Shown one piece after another: positions 20,712-30,409 of a stretch of 64,000 nucleotides of DNA (position 1 is its first letter; each line of letters starts with the position of its first letter). Both the position numbers and the translations under genes were made by a program. Location: assembly GCA_946407975.1 (NCBI GenBank), contig CAMJQC010000007.1, forward strand, positions 1 through 64,000, given 5' to 3'. Below the pieces are notes generated by a model that worked only from the letters and a program-made list of their open reading frames with translations, was not told the origin of the DNA and did not search any database. The stretch is from an uncultured Bacteroidales bacterium (GTDB taxonomy: Bacteria > Bacteroidota > Bacteroidia > Bacteroidales > F082).

Positions 20712-21068
20712 TTAGGCTTCCTGTGCTTGGGCTGCTTTTTCAGCGGCTTTCGTGCGTCTCTTTTCGTTGTAAGCGACAGCGTGCTTGTCAAGTTTTACGG
20801 TAAGGAAGCGGAGAATGCGCTCATCACGCTTCAATTCGGTCTGGAATCCTTCGATGAAATCGGGTTCGGATTTGAATTCCATCAATTGATAAAAGCCCGT
20901 GGACTTCTTCTGGATTGGGTAAGCGAGTTTACGCATGCCCCAATTCTCTTCGTGGACGATTTCGGCACCAGCTTTGCTGAGCATGTCCTCATACTTTTTT
21001 ACCGCTTCCTTCATCTGATCGTCAGATAAAACGGGAGTAATAATGAAAACGGTTTCGTACTGATTCAT
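20712..21068 (-). CDS. rpsF: 30S ribosomal protein S6
   Basis: [30 protein letters not shown]...[23 protein letters not shown]. Confidence 0.96.
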   Translation of the reverse strand: MNQYETVFIITPVLSDDQMKEAVKKYEDMLSKAGAEIVHEENWGMRKLAYPIQKKSTGFYQLMEFKSEPDFIEGFQTELKRDERILRFLTVKLDKHAVAYNEKRRTKAAEKAAQAQEA

Positions 21069-21265
21069 AATTTAAATTACTGATAATTAATGATTTAATA
21101 ATTCTATTATTGCAATAAATTTGCGAGTGCAAAAATAAACATTTTTCTTTAATAGAATACAAGTTGTTGTCTTTTTTTTAATAAGTCAAAAAAAGATAAT
21201 AAACTGCGCTGAAACACTCAGCATTCAATGGAACGAATTCAACTGTTTTTACAGAGCTTTAGCTG

Positions 21266-22198
21266 CTATTTTTGTTTGTAAATGTCGAAAAGCCCCATCT
21301 TTGTCCATTCGGTGGGTTGCAAGTAGGAATCTGTCATCACGGCATCAAGGCTGCTCACTCGTCCGTTAAGTGCCAACTGGACAAAACTGCAAAAGATATC
21401 AACGGATCCCGGAAACCATGAAGCGACTTCATGGCCTATACCTTCGAAACGGATGATCCAGTGCGGGATGTTTTCCTTGTCCATGATTTTGTCGATGGTG
21501 CTGGAACCGAAAAGCTTGGCGCCAAAAGGCAGTCCGAATTTTTTGTAGTTGACAATTCTGTCCTTGGTGCCATGCATCAAAAGGGTAGGCGCTGGTGGGT
21601 TGGCATAATGCAGGTCTTTTTTCTTGCACATGATGCCTCCGGCATATGGAATCATGGCTGCGGGCTTCCATCCTTTGGGCAGAGCTTTTGCCAAGGGGAG
21701 GCCATTGGCCCTGCAATAGTCGAGTTGCAGGATAGTGATGGCACCGGCGGAGCTTCCGGTAAGGATGAGTTTGGAAATGTCAATGTCTAGTTGACTGGCA
21801 TGGGCGCAGACCCAGGCGATGGCTTCAGCACAGTCTTCCGTGGCGATGTCAATGCAGTGCTGGAATAGGTCGTCAGTTTTCCATAAAGAGGAATTCTCCA
21901 TTACCATGACGGGGTCCTTCAAACCGAGTCGATAGTCGATGCTGATTACAGTGAATCCACGACGGGTTAGGGAATCGGCGATGGTTTGCTGGTAGTGGTT
22001 GTCGCGTGTTCCAGTGATGAACCCTCCGCCGAAGACAGCTAGTACGGCAGCTTTGTCCGCCCTTTGGACAACTGGTTTATGTACGTCGAGATAGAGCGTA
22101 GAATCGCGTTTTGCAAAGGGGAACGTCTCTTTGGTTTGAGCCTCTGCACAGATTCCCATCAGGATGAGCAGGGCAGTAATGATCCATGGTCTTTTCAT
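21266..22198 (-). CDS. Secreted alpha/beta hydrolase (BD-FAE/carboxylesterase-like)
   Basis: Signal peptide; FGGGFITGTRDN oxyanion segment, LTGSSAGA nucleophile elbow, LLMHGTKDRIV. Confidence 0.85.
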   Translation of the reverse strand: MKRPWIITALLILMGICAEAQTKETFPFAKRDSTLYLDVHKPVVQRADKAAVLAVFGGGFITGTRDNHYQQTIADSLTRRGFTVISIDYRLGLKDPVMVMENSSLWKTDDLFQHCIDIATEDCAEAIAWVCAHASQLDIDISKLILTGSSAGAITILQLDYCRANGLPLAKALPKGWKPAAMIPYAGGIMCKKKDLHYANPPAPTLLMHGTKDRIVNYKKFGLPFGAKLFGSSTIDKIMDKENIPHWIIRFEGIGHEVASWFPGSVDIFCSFVQLALNGRVSSLDAVMTDSYLQPTEWTKMGLFDIYKQK

Positions 22199-22474
22199 GG
22201 TTTGGACTTTTATTTATGCGCAAAAATACACTATTCTCCTCATATTTAGTGGGTAAAGTCTTATCTAAATTATTTATTTATGCGTTGCATTAGAGCTTAC
22301 GTCATGCAACATAGCTTCGAACAGAAAGAATAGGGCCTGAAAAAAAAAGAGACAGAGCTGAAGCAGAACGATCTTGGCGAATAGACGCGTCTTTAGGAGC
22401 GTCAGGCGTGTAGTCAGAAGGTAGAGAAGGGGTCGCATGTCCCCGGCGAGGCGCCGATATCCCGACTTGACGGG

Positions 22475-23614
22475 TCAATGACATAGCTCAAGCATTTTCT
22501 CGAGCATGAATTCTGCCGCATGTCCGTCGCCGAAGATTTCAGGATAGTTGGCTGGCGATTGCCTCAAATACTCTTGACTGGCTTCCAGAATTATGTCCTT
22601 GTCAGCATCTGCAAGGGTGGCAGCGCCAGTCTTCACGATTTCCACCCATTCGGTCTCGGGTCTTAGAATGACACAGGGCTTTCTGAAGAAATAGGACTCT
22701 TTCTGAACGCCACCGGAGTCGGTCATGATGAGGCTGGCATGTCTCTCAAGCTGAATCATCTCCAGGAATGAGACAGGCGGAATGAGTTTGATATTGGCCG
22801 AGTCAAAGATGGTCTGTTGGAATTGCTCGCTGAGATTGGTCTTGATGAGCTTGGAAGTACGGGGGTGGAGGGGAAGCACGACGGGATGCTCTTCGGCTAT
22901 TTTGACAATAGCGTCAAATATGGCGCCGAGCCGCTTGGGCTGGTCGGTGTTGCTGTCGCGATGTATGGTGGCCAGGACATAAGGTTTGTCTCGCAGTCCC
23001 AGGCGGTTGATAACGTCGGTTTTTTGTTCTGCGATGGCGGAAAAATACAGGCTGTTGTCGTACATGATGTCGCCACAGTGATAGACTTTCGGGTTGTCGA
23101 TGTTATAGGGTCCCTCGTTGTCGATGGGGAATCCTTCGCGCTTCAGATTGTCAAAACCCGCCTTGGTGGGGGAAAAAAGAAGGGTGGAACAGTGGTCGCA
23201 GACGATGCGGTTGATTTCTTCAGGCATGCTTTTGTTAAAGGAACGCAACCCTGCCTCGATGTGTACGATGGGTGTGTGAATCTTGGCGGCGGCCACGGCT
23301 CCTGCCAGGGTGGAGTTGGTGTCTCCGTAGAGTACAATGAAGTCGGGCAGCTCTTTAAACAGGATGTCTTCTATTCCTTCAATCATCTTGGCGGTCTGCA
23401 CGCCATGGGTCGCCGATCCGACATGAAGGTTGTAGTCGGGACGCGGTATTTGGAGCTCATCAAAGAAGACCTGCGACATATTGTCGTCATAGTGTTGCCC
23501 TGTGTGGACGATGATTTCTTGCACTTGGTCAACGTAATGCTCGCGAATGGCCCGGCTTAGTGCCGCTGCCTTGATGATTTGAGGACGAGCTCCTATTATG
23601 GTGACTATTTTCAT
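22475..23614 (-). CDS. wecB: UDP-N-acetylglucosamine 2-epimerase (non-hydrolysing)
   Basis: MKIVTIIGARPQIIKAAALSRAI...VHTGQHYDDNMSQVFFDEL...YGDTNSTLAGA, TDSGGVQKESYF; start taken at 23614. Confidence 0.95.
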   Translation of the reverse strand: MKIVTIIGARPQIIKAAALSRAIREHYVDQVQEIIVHTGQHYDDNMSQVFFDELQIPRPDYNLHVGSATHGVQTAKMIEGIEDILFKELPDFIVLYGDTNSTLAGAVAAAKIHTPIVHIEAGLRSFNKSMPEEINRIVCDHCSTLLFSPTKAGFDNLKREGFPIDNEGPYNIDNPKVYHCGDIMYDNSLYFSAIAEQKTDVINRLGLRDKPYVLATIHRDSNTDQPKRLGAIFDAIVKIAEEHPVVLPLHPRTSKLIKTNLSEQFQQTIFDSANIKLIPPVSFLEMIQLERHASLIMTDSGGVQKESYFFRKPCVILRPETEWVEIVKTGAATLADADKDIILEASQEYLRQSPANYPEIFGDGHAAEFMLEKMLELCH

Positions 23615-23630
23615 GTTTGTTTCGATGTTT

Positions 23631-24332
23631 TTAAGCGTCCATTTTTCCGTTTTCAGCAAAGCTGTAGTAGGTCTCTCTTCCGATGATGATGTGGTCGGTG
23701 ACACCGATATCGAGCAAAAGGCCGCCAGCCTTTAGCTTTTTGGTCAGTTGGACGTCTTCTCTGCTGGGCGTAGGATTGCCAGAAGGATGGTTGTGACAAA
23801 GGACGACGGCTGTGGCGTGATAGGTGAGGGCCCTGGAAAAGATGACTTTAGGGTCGGCGATGGTGCTGGTGACTCCGCCAGTGCTGATGCATTCCACCGC
23901 CAACGGCTCGTTGTTTCGGTTGAGAAAGAGAACGAGAAAATGTTCTTGGGTAAAGTCTTCGATTTGACCGAGGAAATATTCATAAGCCTCTCTGGAATCA
24001 CCGATCTTGCTTCTTTGTTTGACTTCGGCACTACGACGGCGTTTGCCGAGTTCCAGGGCTGCTGCGATGCTGATGGCTTTTGCTAAAGCGATGCCTTTGT
24101 GTTTCATCAAGTCTCGACAGCTGAGTTCAGAAAGACGGATGAGGTCGTTATCGACACTGTCAAGAATTTGCCGTGCCAACTCAATGGCTGTGGCTTCTTG
24201 CGTGCCCGTCCGAATGAGTATGGCGATGAGCTCCGTATCGCTGAGTGCTGCGGGACCTTTGTTGAGCATTTTTTCTCGAGGTTGGTCGTCTTTTGACCAG
24301 AACTTGATGGATCTTTTCTTCACATCGGTCAT
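23631..24332 (-). CDS. radC: RadC family (JAB/MPN domain) protein
   Basis: PREKMLNKGPAALSDTELIAILIRTGT, VLCHNHPSGNPTPSREDVQLT; start taken at 24332. Confidence 0.94.
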   Translation of the reverse strand: MTDVKKRSIKFWSKDDQPREKMLNKGPAALSDTELIAILIRTGTQEATAIELARQILDSVDNDLIRLSELSCRDLMKHKGIALAKAISIAAALELGKRRRSAEVKQRSKIGDSREAYEYFLGQIEDFTQEHFLVLFLNRNNEPLAVECISTGGVTSTIADPKVIFSRALTYHATAVVLCHNHPSGNPTPSREDVQLTKKLKAGGLLLDIGVTDHIIIGRETYYSFAENGKMDA

Positions 24333-24390
24333 CAGGATTGGTTTTGATGCGGTAAAAGTAAGCAAAAAACGTATGGTGTCAACAAAAAAA

Positions 24391-24415
24391 GCCCCTTCAT
24401 GCAGGACGAAGGGGC
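24391..24415 (-). terminator. Rho-independent terminator of rpsT
   Basis: gccccttc-9 nt-gaaggggc; T7 on the minus strand. Confidence 0.75.
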
Positions 24416-24449
24416 CAAAAAATTATGAAAAAACAAAATTAAATTACCT

Positions 24450-24704
24450 TCAAGCTAACTTAGCGGTGAACTTCGTCAGTTTCGACTTCAGGTTGGCTGC
24501 TTTGTTCTTGTGAATAATGCCGTGTTTAGCAACTCTGTCAATGATCGAATACATCTTCGGCAGTTGGTTTTCAGCCTCTGATTTGTCGGTCAATGTCCTG
24601 AATTTTCTCACCTCGTTACGCATGTTCTTTGCATAATAACGGTTGTGCAAACGTCTCTTCTCTGTCTGACGAATTCTCTTAATTGACGATTTGTGATTTG
24701 CCAT
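24450..24704 (-). CDS. rpsT: 30S ribosomal protein S20
   Basis: [24 protein letters not shown]. Confidence 0.97.
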   Translation of the reverse strand: MANHKSSIKRIRQTEKRRLHNRYYAKNMRNEVRKFRTLTDKSEAENQLPKMYSIIDRVAKHGIIHKNKAANLKSKLTKFTAKLA

Positions 24705-24743
24705 ATCTCTTATTCCTTAATTGTTATCCTCTTAATTGGGCTG

Positions 24744-24751
24744 CAAAATTA
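24744..24751 (-). promoter_or_regulatory. -7 element TAnnTTTG upstream of rpsT
   Basis: Minus strand TAATTTTG. Confidence 0.55.
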
Positions 24752-24830
24752 CATATTTTCTGCTTAGCTCCGTATCAAAAATTGATTTTTTTTATTTTTA
24801 ATTTTTGATTTTTATATAAAAAATTAGTAA

Positions 24831-26123
24831 TCAAATAATTATAGCGTTCATATACATTTTGTCTTCCAATCCTATGTTGCCAATGTCACCAAGCTTTATA
24901 TTAATAAAGGTGTTTCTTTTCAGTCCTTCTCCTGTCACTTGCAAGGGTATATAATTCTCTCCGTAGCCTTTAGCACTCCCACGTGCATCGATGCGTTCGA
25001 CGAGCAGTCGTTGGACATGTCCTAACATTGACTGAAAATAAGCAGTCTTGTTTTCTAGTGAGATTTTTCGCATGATGGCACTGCGTTCCGTCTTGACGCG
25101 TTCTGGGATTTGATTAGGCATTTGCGCTGCCACAGTTCCTGTCCTGACAGAATACTTAAAGGTGTGGACGTGGCTGAAACCAATGGCTTTGACGAACTGA
25201 GAACTCTCTTCAAACTCGGCATCGGTCTCGCCTGGGAAACCGACGATGACATCAGTGGTGAGATTGAAATCGGGACGGAATGACTTGATCTTGTTGCAAA
25301 TCTGGGCAAATTGCTCAGCCGTATAGAAACGATGCATCCGTTTCAGCGTGTTTTCTGAGCCGCTTTGCAAGCAGATGTGCATGTGCGGTGCCAGTTTTTC
25401 ATGTTGAAACAGTTCAAGGAAATGGTCGGAGAACTGGTCGGGCTCAATGGAGGAGATGCGCACACGGAAATCACCTTCAATGGCCAATATGTTTTCAACG
25501 AGTTTTTCGAAGCTCGTGTTGTCGTATTGATACCGTCCCATATTGACTCCCGTGAGCACGATTTCCTTAAAGCCGTGGCTGACGACTTCCTGGATGTTGT
25601 GATAGATGTCAGCTGCAGGACGGCTGGTGGAACGTCCGCGCACCATTGGGATGATACAGTAGGAACAGAAGTTGTTGCATCCGTCCTGAACTTTGATGAG
25701 ACTGCGGGTATGGAAGGTGTCGAAGGCAGGACGATAGCTGAACAGGTCACGGTCATAGCCTTCTGGGTCGCTGCTGCCTTGCTTGAAGTGGTTGTCGATG
25801 ATGTCGAAGATGGCCGACTTGCGCTCGTTGTCGATGACGTAATCGGCTATGCCGGAATGCAACAGCTCTTCTTTGTAGTTGTTGACCATACAGCCTGTGA
25901 TGGCGATGATGGCATTGGGGTTTTTGCGTCGGATCTGATGGATGGCTTGTCGGCATTTCTGATCGCTCTGGTTGGTGACAGTGCAAGTGTTGACCACGAC
26001 GGCGTCAGCACCGCTTTCAGGACCGATGATTTCGTAACCGCCTTCCTTGAAACGGGATGCAAGAGCGTCCGTCTCATAGAGGTTGACGCGGCAGCCGAGG
26101 GTCTTGAATGCAATCTTCACCAT
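24831..26123 (-). CDS. mtaB: tRNA (N6-threonylcarbamoyladenosine(37)-C2)-methylthiotransferase
   Basis: KTLGCRVNLYETDAL, QDGCNNFCSYCIIPMVRGRSTSRP radical SAM CxxxCxxC, C-terminal TRAM-like region. Confidence 0.93.
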   Translation of the reverse strand: MVKIAFKTLGCRVNLYETDALASRFKEGGYEIIGPESGADAVVVNTCTVTNQSDQKCRQAIHQIRRKNPNAIIAITGCMVNNYKEELLHSGIADYVIDNERKSAIFDIIDNHFKQGSSDPEGYDRDLFSYRPAFDTFHTRSLIKVQDGCNNFCSYCIIPMVRGRSTSRPAADIYHNIQEVVSHGFKEIVLTGVNMGRYQYDNTSFEKLVENILAIEGDFRVRISSIEPDQFSDHFLELFQHEKLAPHMHICLQSGSENTLKRMHRFYTAEQFAQICNKIKSFRPDFNLTTDVIVGFPGETDAEFEESSQFVKAIGFSHVHTFKYSVRTGTVAAQMPNQIPERVKTERSAIMRKISLENKTAYFQSMLGHVQRLLVERIDARGSAKGYGENYIPLQVTGEGLKRNTFINIKLGDIGNIGLEDKMYMNAIII

Positions 26124-26132
26124 GCTTGTATA

Positions 26133-27518
26133 TTATCTTACCAGTTCGCCTTCGATGGATAACGGAGCGGCTTTTGTGACTTTGACATTGACGATTTGTC
26201 CGATGAGTTGCTTGTCATCGGAGGCAAAACGGATGACGATTTTGCCTTCGGTATGGCCGTTGAGGTAGCCGTTTTTGCGGTCATAGCCCTCCACCAGCAT
26301 CTTGACCGTGCTGCCAATGAGACCTGTGTTGTAAACGAGGCTGTGTTTCATCAGTTCATCGGTAAGGATGTGATAGCGCTCTCGCTTGACTTCTTTGGGC
26401 ACGTCGTCTTCCCATTGTGAGGCGACGGCACCGGGCCTGACACTGTATTGGGCAATGTAAGCCATATTGTACTTGAATTCCTCCATGGCTTTGCGCGTGT
26501 TCTCAAACTCTTCTTCGCTTTCTTTAGTGAAGCCGACAATGATGTCGGTGAAGATCGTCGCTGTGGGCAGTACACGCCTGATGGTCTGGATGATATGACG
26601 ATAGGTGGCCAGATCGTGGTGGCGATTCATGCGTTTCAGCATGTTGTCGTCGCCCGACTGGATGGGGATGTGGATCTGTTTGGCAAGGCAGTCGTATTGC
26701 GCCATGACCTCCATGATGTCGTCTTTCATATCACGAGGGTGAGGAGCAGTGTAATAGACCCAGAATTCCTTGCCTGAGGCCTTGCCGTATTCTCCTACAC
26801 GACGCAGCAGTTCGGCAAAATTGATTTCTTCGCCCTTCTTGTCCAAACCGTAGGAATTGACGTTTTGCCCGAGTAAAGTGATGCTTTTGTAGCCTTTGTT
26901 GACGAGGTCTTTCAGTTCGCCGAGTATCTCAGCTGAAGGACGCGACACCTCTCGTCCGCGGGTGTAGGGGACTGCACAGTAGGTGCAGAAGTTGTCGCAG
27001 CCGTTCTGGATGGGGATGAAGGCCTCGAATTCTGAGGTCAGGGTGGGTGTGATGGCCCAGAACTGACCCATGTTGGCCGAAGGATTGACGACATCGTGTT
27101 TGTTGAACAATGGCGCGACAGGCTTTACAACAGGTTGCATCTCGATTTCTTCTCCCATCTTCAGAGATGCCGGTGTGACAATGCCGTACTGACGGATCAT
27201 GTCGGGTAGTTTGGGCAGTTCGTTCATCGGGAAGACTAGGTCGAAGAGTTTTAGGAAACGTACGCGATCAGCTGGCAGGATGCAACCAGAGACAAAAGTG
27301 ATGCAGTTCTGCCGGTTTTTCATGCTGTTCCACTTCTCGATGCGACCATACACCTTGTCGATGCCTTTCTGACGTACCGAACAGGCCACGATGCCTAAGA
27401 TGGTGGCTTCGTTCTCGTTTTCAGTGGGGATGAAGCCCATCTGTTGCAAAACGGTACGCGTGCGTTCGGCGTCGCTTTGGTTCATCTGACATCCAAGAGG
27501 GAGGAGATAGTATTTCAT
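26133..27518 (-). CDS. miaB: tRNA-2-methylthio-N6-dimethylallyladenosine synthase
   Basis: LPLGCQMNQSDAERT, NGCDNFCTYCAVPYTRGREVSRP, HIPIQSGDDNMLKRMNR. Confidence 0.93.
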   Translation of the reverse strand: MKYYLLPLGCQMNQSDAERTRTVLQQMGFIPTENENEATILGIVACSVRQKGIDKVYGRIEKWNSMKNRQNCITFVSGCILPADRVRFLKLFDLVFPMNELPKLPDMIRQYGIVTPASLKMGEEIEMQPVVKPVAPLFNKHDVVNPSANMGQFWAITPTLTSEFEAFIPIQNGCDNFCTYCAVPYTRGREVSRPSAEILGELKDLVNKGYKSITLLGQNVNSYGLDKKGEEINFAELLRRVGEYGKASGKEFWVYYTAPHPRDMKDDIMEVMAQYDCLAKQIHIPIQSGDDNMLKRMNRHHDLATYRHIIQTIRRVLPTATIFTDIIVGFTKESEEEFENTRKAMEEFKYNMAYIAQYSVRPGAVASQWEDDVPKEVKRERYHILTDELMKHSLVYNTGLIGSTVKMLVEGYDRKNGYLNGHTEGKIVIRFASDDKQLIGQIVNVKVTKAAPLSIEGELVR

Positions 27519-27523
27519 GGCTG

Positions 27524-27531
27524 CAAAATTA
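27524..27531 (-). promoter_or_regulatory. -7 element TAnnTTTG upstream of miaB
   Basis: Minus strand TAATTTTG. Confidence 0.55.
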
Positions 27532-27557
27532 CGTATAAAGTTTGAGTCTCTGGCGTT

Positions 27558-28514
27558 TTACCCAAATACGAGGTTGAAGATGTCGTTAAGGACTGGGTCA
27601 TCGCTGACCGGATGACGCTGTGTGGAGCAGCCCCTCAAAAGGCCTTCAGCCTTGCGGATGATTTCCGTGTCGAGACTGTCGGAAGCAATAACGGCTTCTG
27701 TGATTTTCTGCTCTTTTTCGTCAATTTTCAGGTCGATGGCGACGCTGCCCCAAGGGAATTGGGCTTTTTTATAGGTTTTGAAGTGATCCCATTTTGCGAA
27801 GAGAAAATCATAGGAACCGATTCTTTCGCAAGTGTCTTGCACTTCTTTCGTCTGGGCAATGTCGTTGAAGTTGATAAGCTCGGATTTGCCGCCGTAGACT
27901 TTTTCAAAGGCTTTGATTAAAGGCTGCTTGATGCTTTCGGAGTCCATCTCGACCAGTTCGGAGAGGTTGACCACACGACTGGCAACGGATTTGACACCGT
28001 GTTTTTGCAACTTGGCCTTGTCGACGGTAAGGTAGCGTTGCATCATCTCTCCATCTGTTTTGATGAGGATGGTGCCATGGTGCAAGTTGTTGATTCGCCC
28101 ACTGTAAAAGGCATTGCCCGAGAACTTCCTCCCTTGACAGGTAAGGTCGTTGCGACCGGAGATTTCGGTTTCAAGGCCATAAGTGTGTAATGCCTCTTGG
28201 ATGACGGACAGCTGTTTTCTCACATCGTAGTTTTTCTTGTCGGCGATGAAAGAGAAGTTGATGTTGCCCAAATCATGATAGACGGCTCCGCCTCCAGTGC
28301 CGCGGCGCATCAGGTAACCGCCTTCATCAAGCAACAACTTGACATTGCACTCGGAATAAGGATTCTGGTTGTAGCCGATTACCACGGTCTGCTGGTTTTT
28401 CCACAGGTACATCGTTACCCCACCCTCTTCTTGATGTTCAGTGAGGTATTGTTCGACTGATCGGTTAAGGAAAGGGCCGTATTGCGGACTGATGATGACT
28501 TGCAGTTTAAGCAT
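27558..28514 (-). CDS. lplA: Lipoate-protein ligase A
   Basis: MYLWKNQQTVVIGYNQNPYSECN, RRGTGGGAVYHDLGNINFSFI, GRKFSGNAF; start taken at 28514 because the ORF-track start runs back through a tRNA. Confidence 0.9.
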   Translation of the reverse strand: MLKLQVIISPQYGPFLNRSVEQYLTEHQEEGGVTMYLWKNQQTVVIGYNQNPYSECNVKLLLDEGGYLMRRGTGGGAVYHDLGNINFSFIADKKNYDVRKQLSVIQEALHTYGLETEISGRNDLTCQGRKFSGNAFYSGRINNLHHGTILIKTDGEMMQRYLTVDKAKLQKHGVKSVASRVVNLSELVEMDSESIKQPLIKAFEKVYGGKSELINFNDIAQTKEVQDTCERIGSYDFLFAKWDHFKTYKKAQFPWGSVAIDLKIDEKEQKITEAVIASDSLDTEIIRKAEGLLRGCSTQRHPVSDDPVLNDIFNLVFG

Positions 28515-28529
28515 GGCGTTTGTATTGAA

Positions 28530-28559
28530 ATGAAAAAAGCCCGCTTTCGGCGGGCTTTG
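28530..28559 (-). terminator. Terminator downstream of tRNA-Glu
   Basis: aaagcccgcc-gaaa-gcgggctttttt on the minus strand. Confidence 0.75.
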
Positions 28560-28633
28560 TAGTCTCTCCGGGATTTGAACCCGAGTTACCAGGATGAAAA
28601 CCTGACGTCCTGACCAGACTAGACGAAGAGACC
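28560..28633 (-). tRNA. tRNA-Glu(TTC)
   Basis: GGTCTCTTCGTCTAGTCTGGTCAGGACGTCAGGTTTTCATCCTGGTAACTCGGGTTCAAATCCCGGAGAGACTA; 7-bp acceptor stem, anticodon loop TTTTCAT, T arm GGTTCAAAT; CCA not encoded. Confidence 0.93.
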
Positions 28634-28750
28634 ACTTCGTGTCATTTTGACGGTGCAAAAATAGATAAAAAAACAATACCTACGACAAAAGAGTCAAAAA
28701 AAATAATGAATTATTTGTAAGAATATAGTTTATAGGTAATTAGATGCGCA

Positions 28751-29587
28751 TCATTCAAAGGTAAATGACACTTGAAACATTTTGTTTCGCAGTTGATCGA
28801 TGGGTTTGGTATAGCCGAAGGCATCTCCTTTGACGATATTAAGTATTCCGTAACTCATTTTCACTTCAACGCCGAATTTAAACCATTGGTTGTACACATC
28901 GAATCCTGCACCAATTTCAGCAGCACAGTCAAAGCGGCGGGTCACAAGATTGTTGATGATGCTGATAGGTTCTCCATCTGGCCCCATGATATCTATTTTG
29001 TTGCTTTTTTGTGAAGCCAAGTCAAGTTTGGGATTGACACCGCTGATGAGGTAGGCACCTACATTGTTCAGCCGTTTTGACCGGTACTTGATGTGTAAAG
29101 GAAATTCAGCGAAGGTTGAAAAAATGTCTTTTTTGAAAGGTTCTTGTACGACAGAAGGATGGCCGATTTCGTCATTGATTTTTTCCACGGCCGTGTAATA
29201 GTCCATGCTTCTTTCTCCGAAACTAAGCGTGGGCGAGAATCGTAAATCGAAGTATCTGCCCAAACGTTTGCTGCCAATTATTCCGACACAAAAGCCAGGA
29301 CTCTGCCGAGTTTCAAGATTGATAACATATATGCTTCTAACATCGGTTGGTGATAGTTCAAAATTGTTATTCGGGAAATCTTCTAGCTGAAGCGGCTGGT
29401 TTTGATAGTTTTCTACCGTTTTGATGGTGTACGACATCGTGTTAAAGGCGATCAGAAAACCAAAATGATAAGGCTCTTGGTCGAATTTTGGCAGATAAAT
29501 GAGAGCCCTTCGCTGCGCCTGTATGGAAGTTGCGGAGCCCAAGGCAATGAAGAAGGTGAGGATTAGAAATAAGACTTTCTGTTTCAC
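28751..29587 (-). CDS. porT: PorT family outer-membrane beta-barrel protein (type IX secretion)
   Basis: Signal peptide; PYHFGFLIAFNTMSYTIK, LRFSPTLSFGERSMDYY; adjacent to ubiE as in other Bacteroidota. Confidence 0.78.
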   Translation of the reverse strand: MKQKVLFLILTFFIALGSATSIQAQRRALIYLPKFDQEPYHFGFLIAFNTMSYTIKTVENYQNQPLQLEDFPNNNFELSPTDVRSIYVINLETRQSPGFCVGIIGSKRLGRYFDLRFSPTLSFGERSMDYYTAVEKINDEIGHPSVVQEPFKKDIFSTFAEFPLHIKYRSKRLNNVGAYLISGVNPKLDLASQKSNKIDIMGPDGEPISIINNLVTRRFDCAAEIGAGFDVYNQWFKFGVEVKMSYGILNIVKGDAFGYTKPIDQLRNKMFQVSFTFE

Positions 29588-29695
29588 TTTTCGGGTGTTT
29601 TACTTTCGATAAACGGACTCTTTATGTTTTTATTGCAATAGATGCGGCAAAAGTAATAAAAAAGAGCGATGTCGCCTTGTTGTATCTGATAATTG

Positions 29696-30409
29696 TCAAT
29701 TGTTGTCACGACCATCGGCGACATGTGCTGAATATAGTTGAGCTATGCCGCCAGAGAGCTGTTGCCTTATGCAGTTTTTGAAGCCGTATTGCAAAAGTTT
29801 TTGCTCAAAGGCTTCAGGGTTCGGAAAGCTGTCAACAGACCGAGGCAGGTACTGATATGCGTTTTTACTTTTTGAGATGAGTTTGCCGAGTCGTGGTAAT
29901 ATTCTATGAAAGTAAAATAGGTATAGAGTTTTTATGGGTTGTTTTTTGGGTAGGGAGAATTCTAGGATTACGGCCTTTGCACCTGGTTTTAGGACACGTC
30001 GCATTTCATAAAGACTTTTTTCCATGTTTTCGAAATTTCTGACCCCAAATGCAACGGTCAAGGCATCGAAACTGCCATTGTTGAACGGTAGCTTTTGTGC
30101 ATCTCCTTGTAGTAGTGATATCCTGTTTTCAAGCCGTTTTTTTTGTATTTTTTTTCTTCCTAGCTCGAGCATCTTTTCAGATAAATCAATTCCGGTAATG
30201 TGAGCATGAGGATAGTGCTTGGCGAGAAGTATGGCTAAATCGCCCGTACCCGTCGCAAGGTCTAAAACGTTTGCCGGATTACATTTGAGACAGTGAACGG
30301 CTTTTCGTCGCCATGTGCTGTCAATATTGAAAGAAAGAAGGTGGTTTAGGAGATCGTAATGCGTTGCGATGCCATCAAACATCGCTGCAATGTGACTTTT
30401 ATCAGTCAT
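29696..30409 (-). CDS. ubiE: Demethylmenaquinone methyltransferase
   Basis: MFDGIATHYDLLNHLLSFNIDSTWRRKAV, VLDLATGTGDLAI, ALTVAFGVRNFE. Confidence 0.94.
   Translation of the reverse strand: MTDKSHIAAMFDGIATHYDLLNHLLSFNIDSTWRRKAVHCLKCNPANVLDLATGTGDLAILLAKHYPHAHITGIDLSEKMLELGRKKIQKKRLENRISLLQGDAQKLPFNNGSFDALTVAFGVRNFENMEKSLYEMRRVLKPGAKAVILEFSLPKKQPIKTLYLFYFHRILPRLGKLISKSKNAYQYLPRSVDSFPNPEAFEQKLLQYGFKNCIRQQLSGGIAQLYSAHVADGRDNN

Noticed and set aside
22302-22484. 60-aa minus ORF MSLTRQVGISAPRRGHATPSLP...
   Set aside because: Not called as CDS: overlaps the wecB stop and spans dyad-rich DNA; kept only as part of a structured-segment finding
22817-23560. 247-aa plus-strand ORF
   Set aside because: Antisense to wecB; shadow ORF
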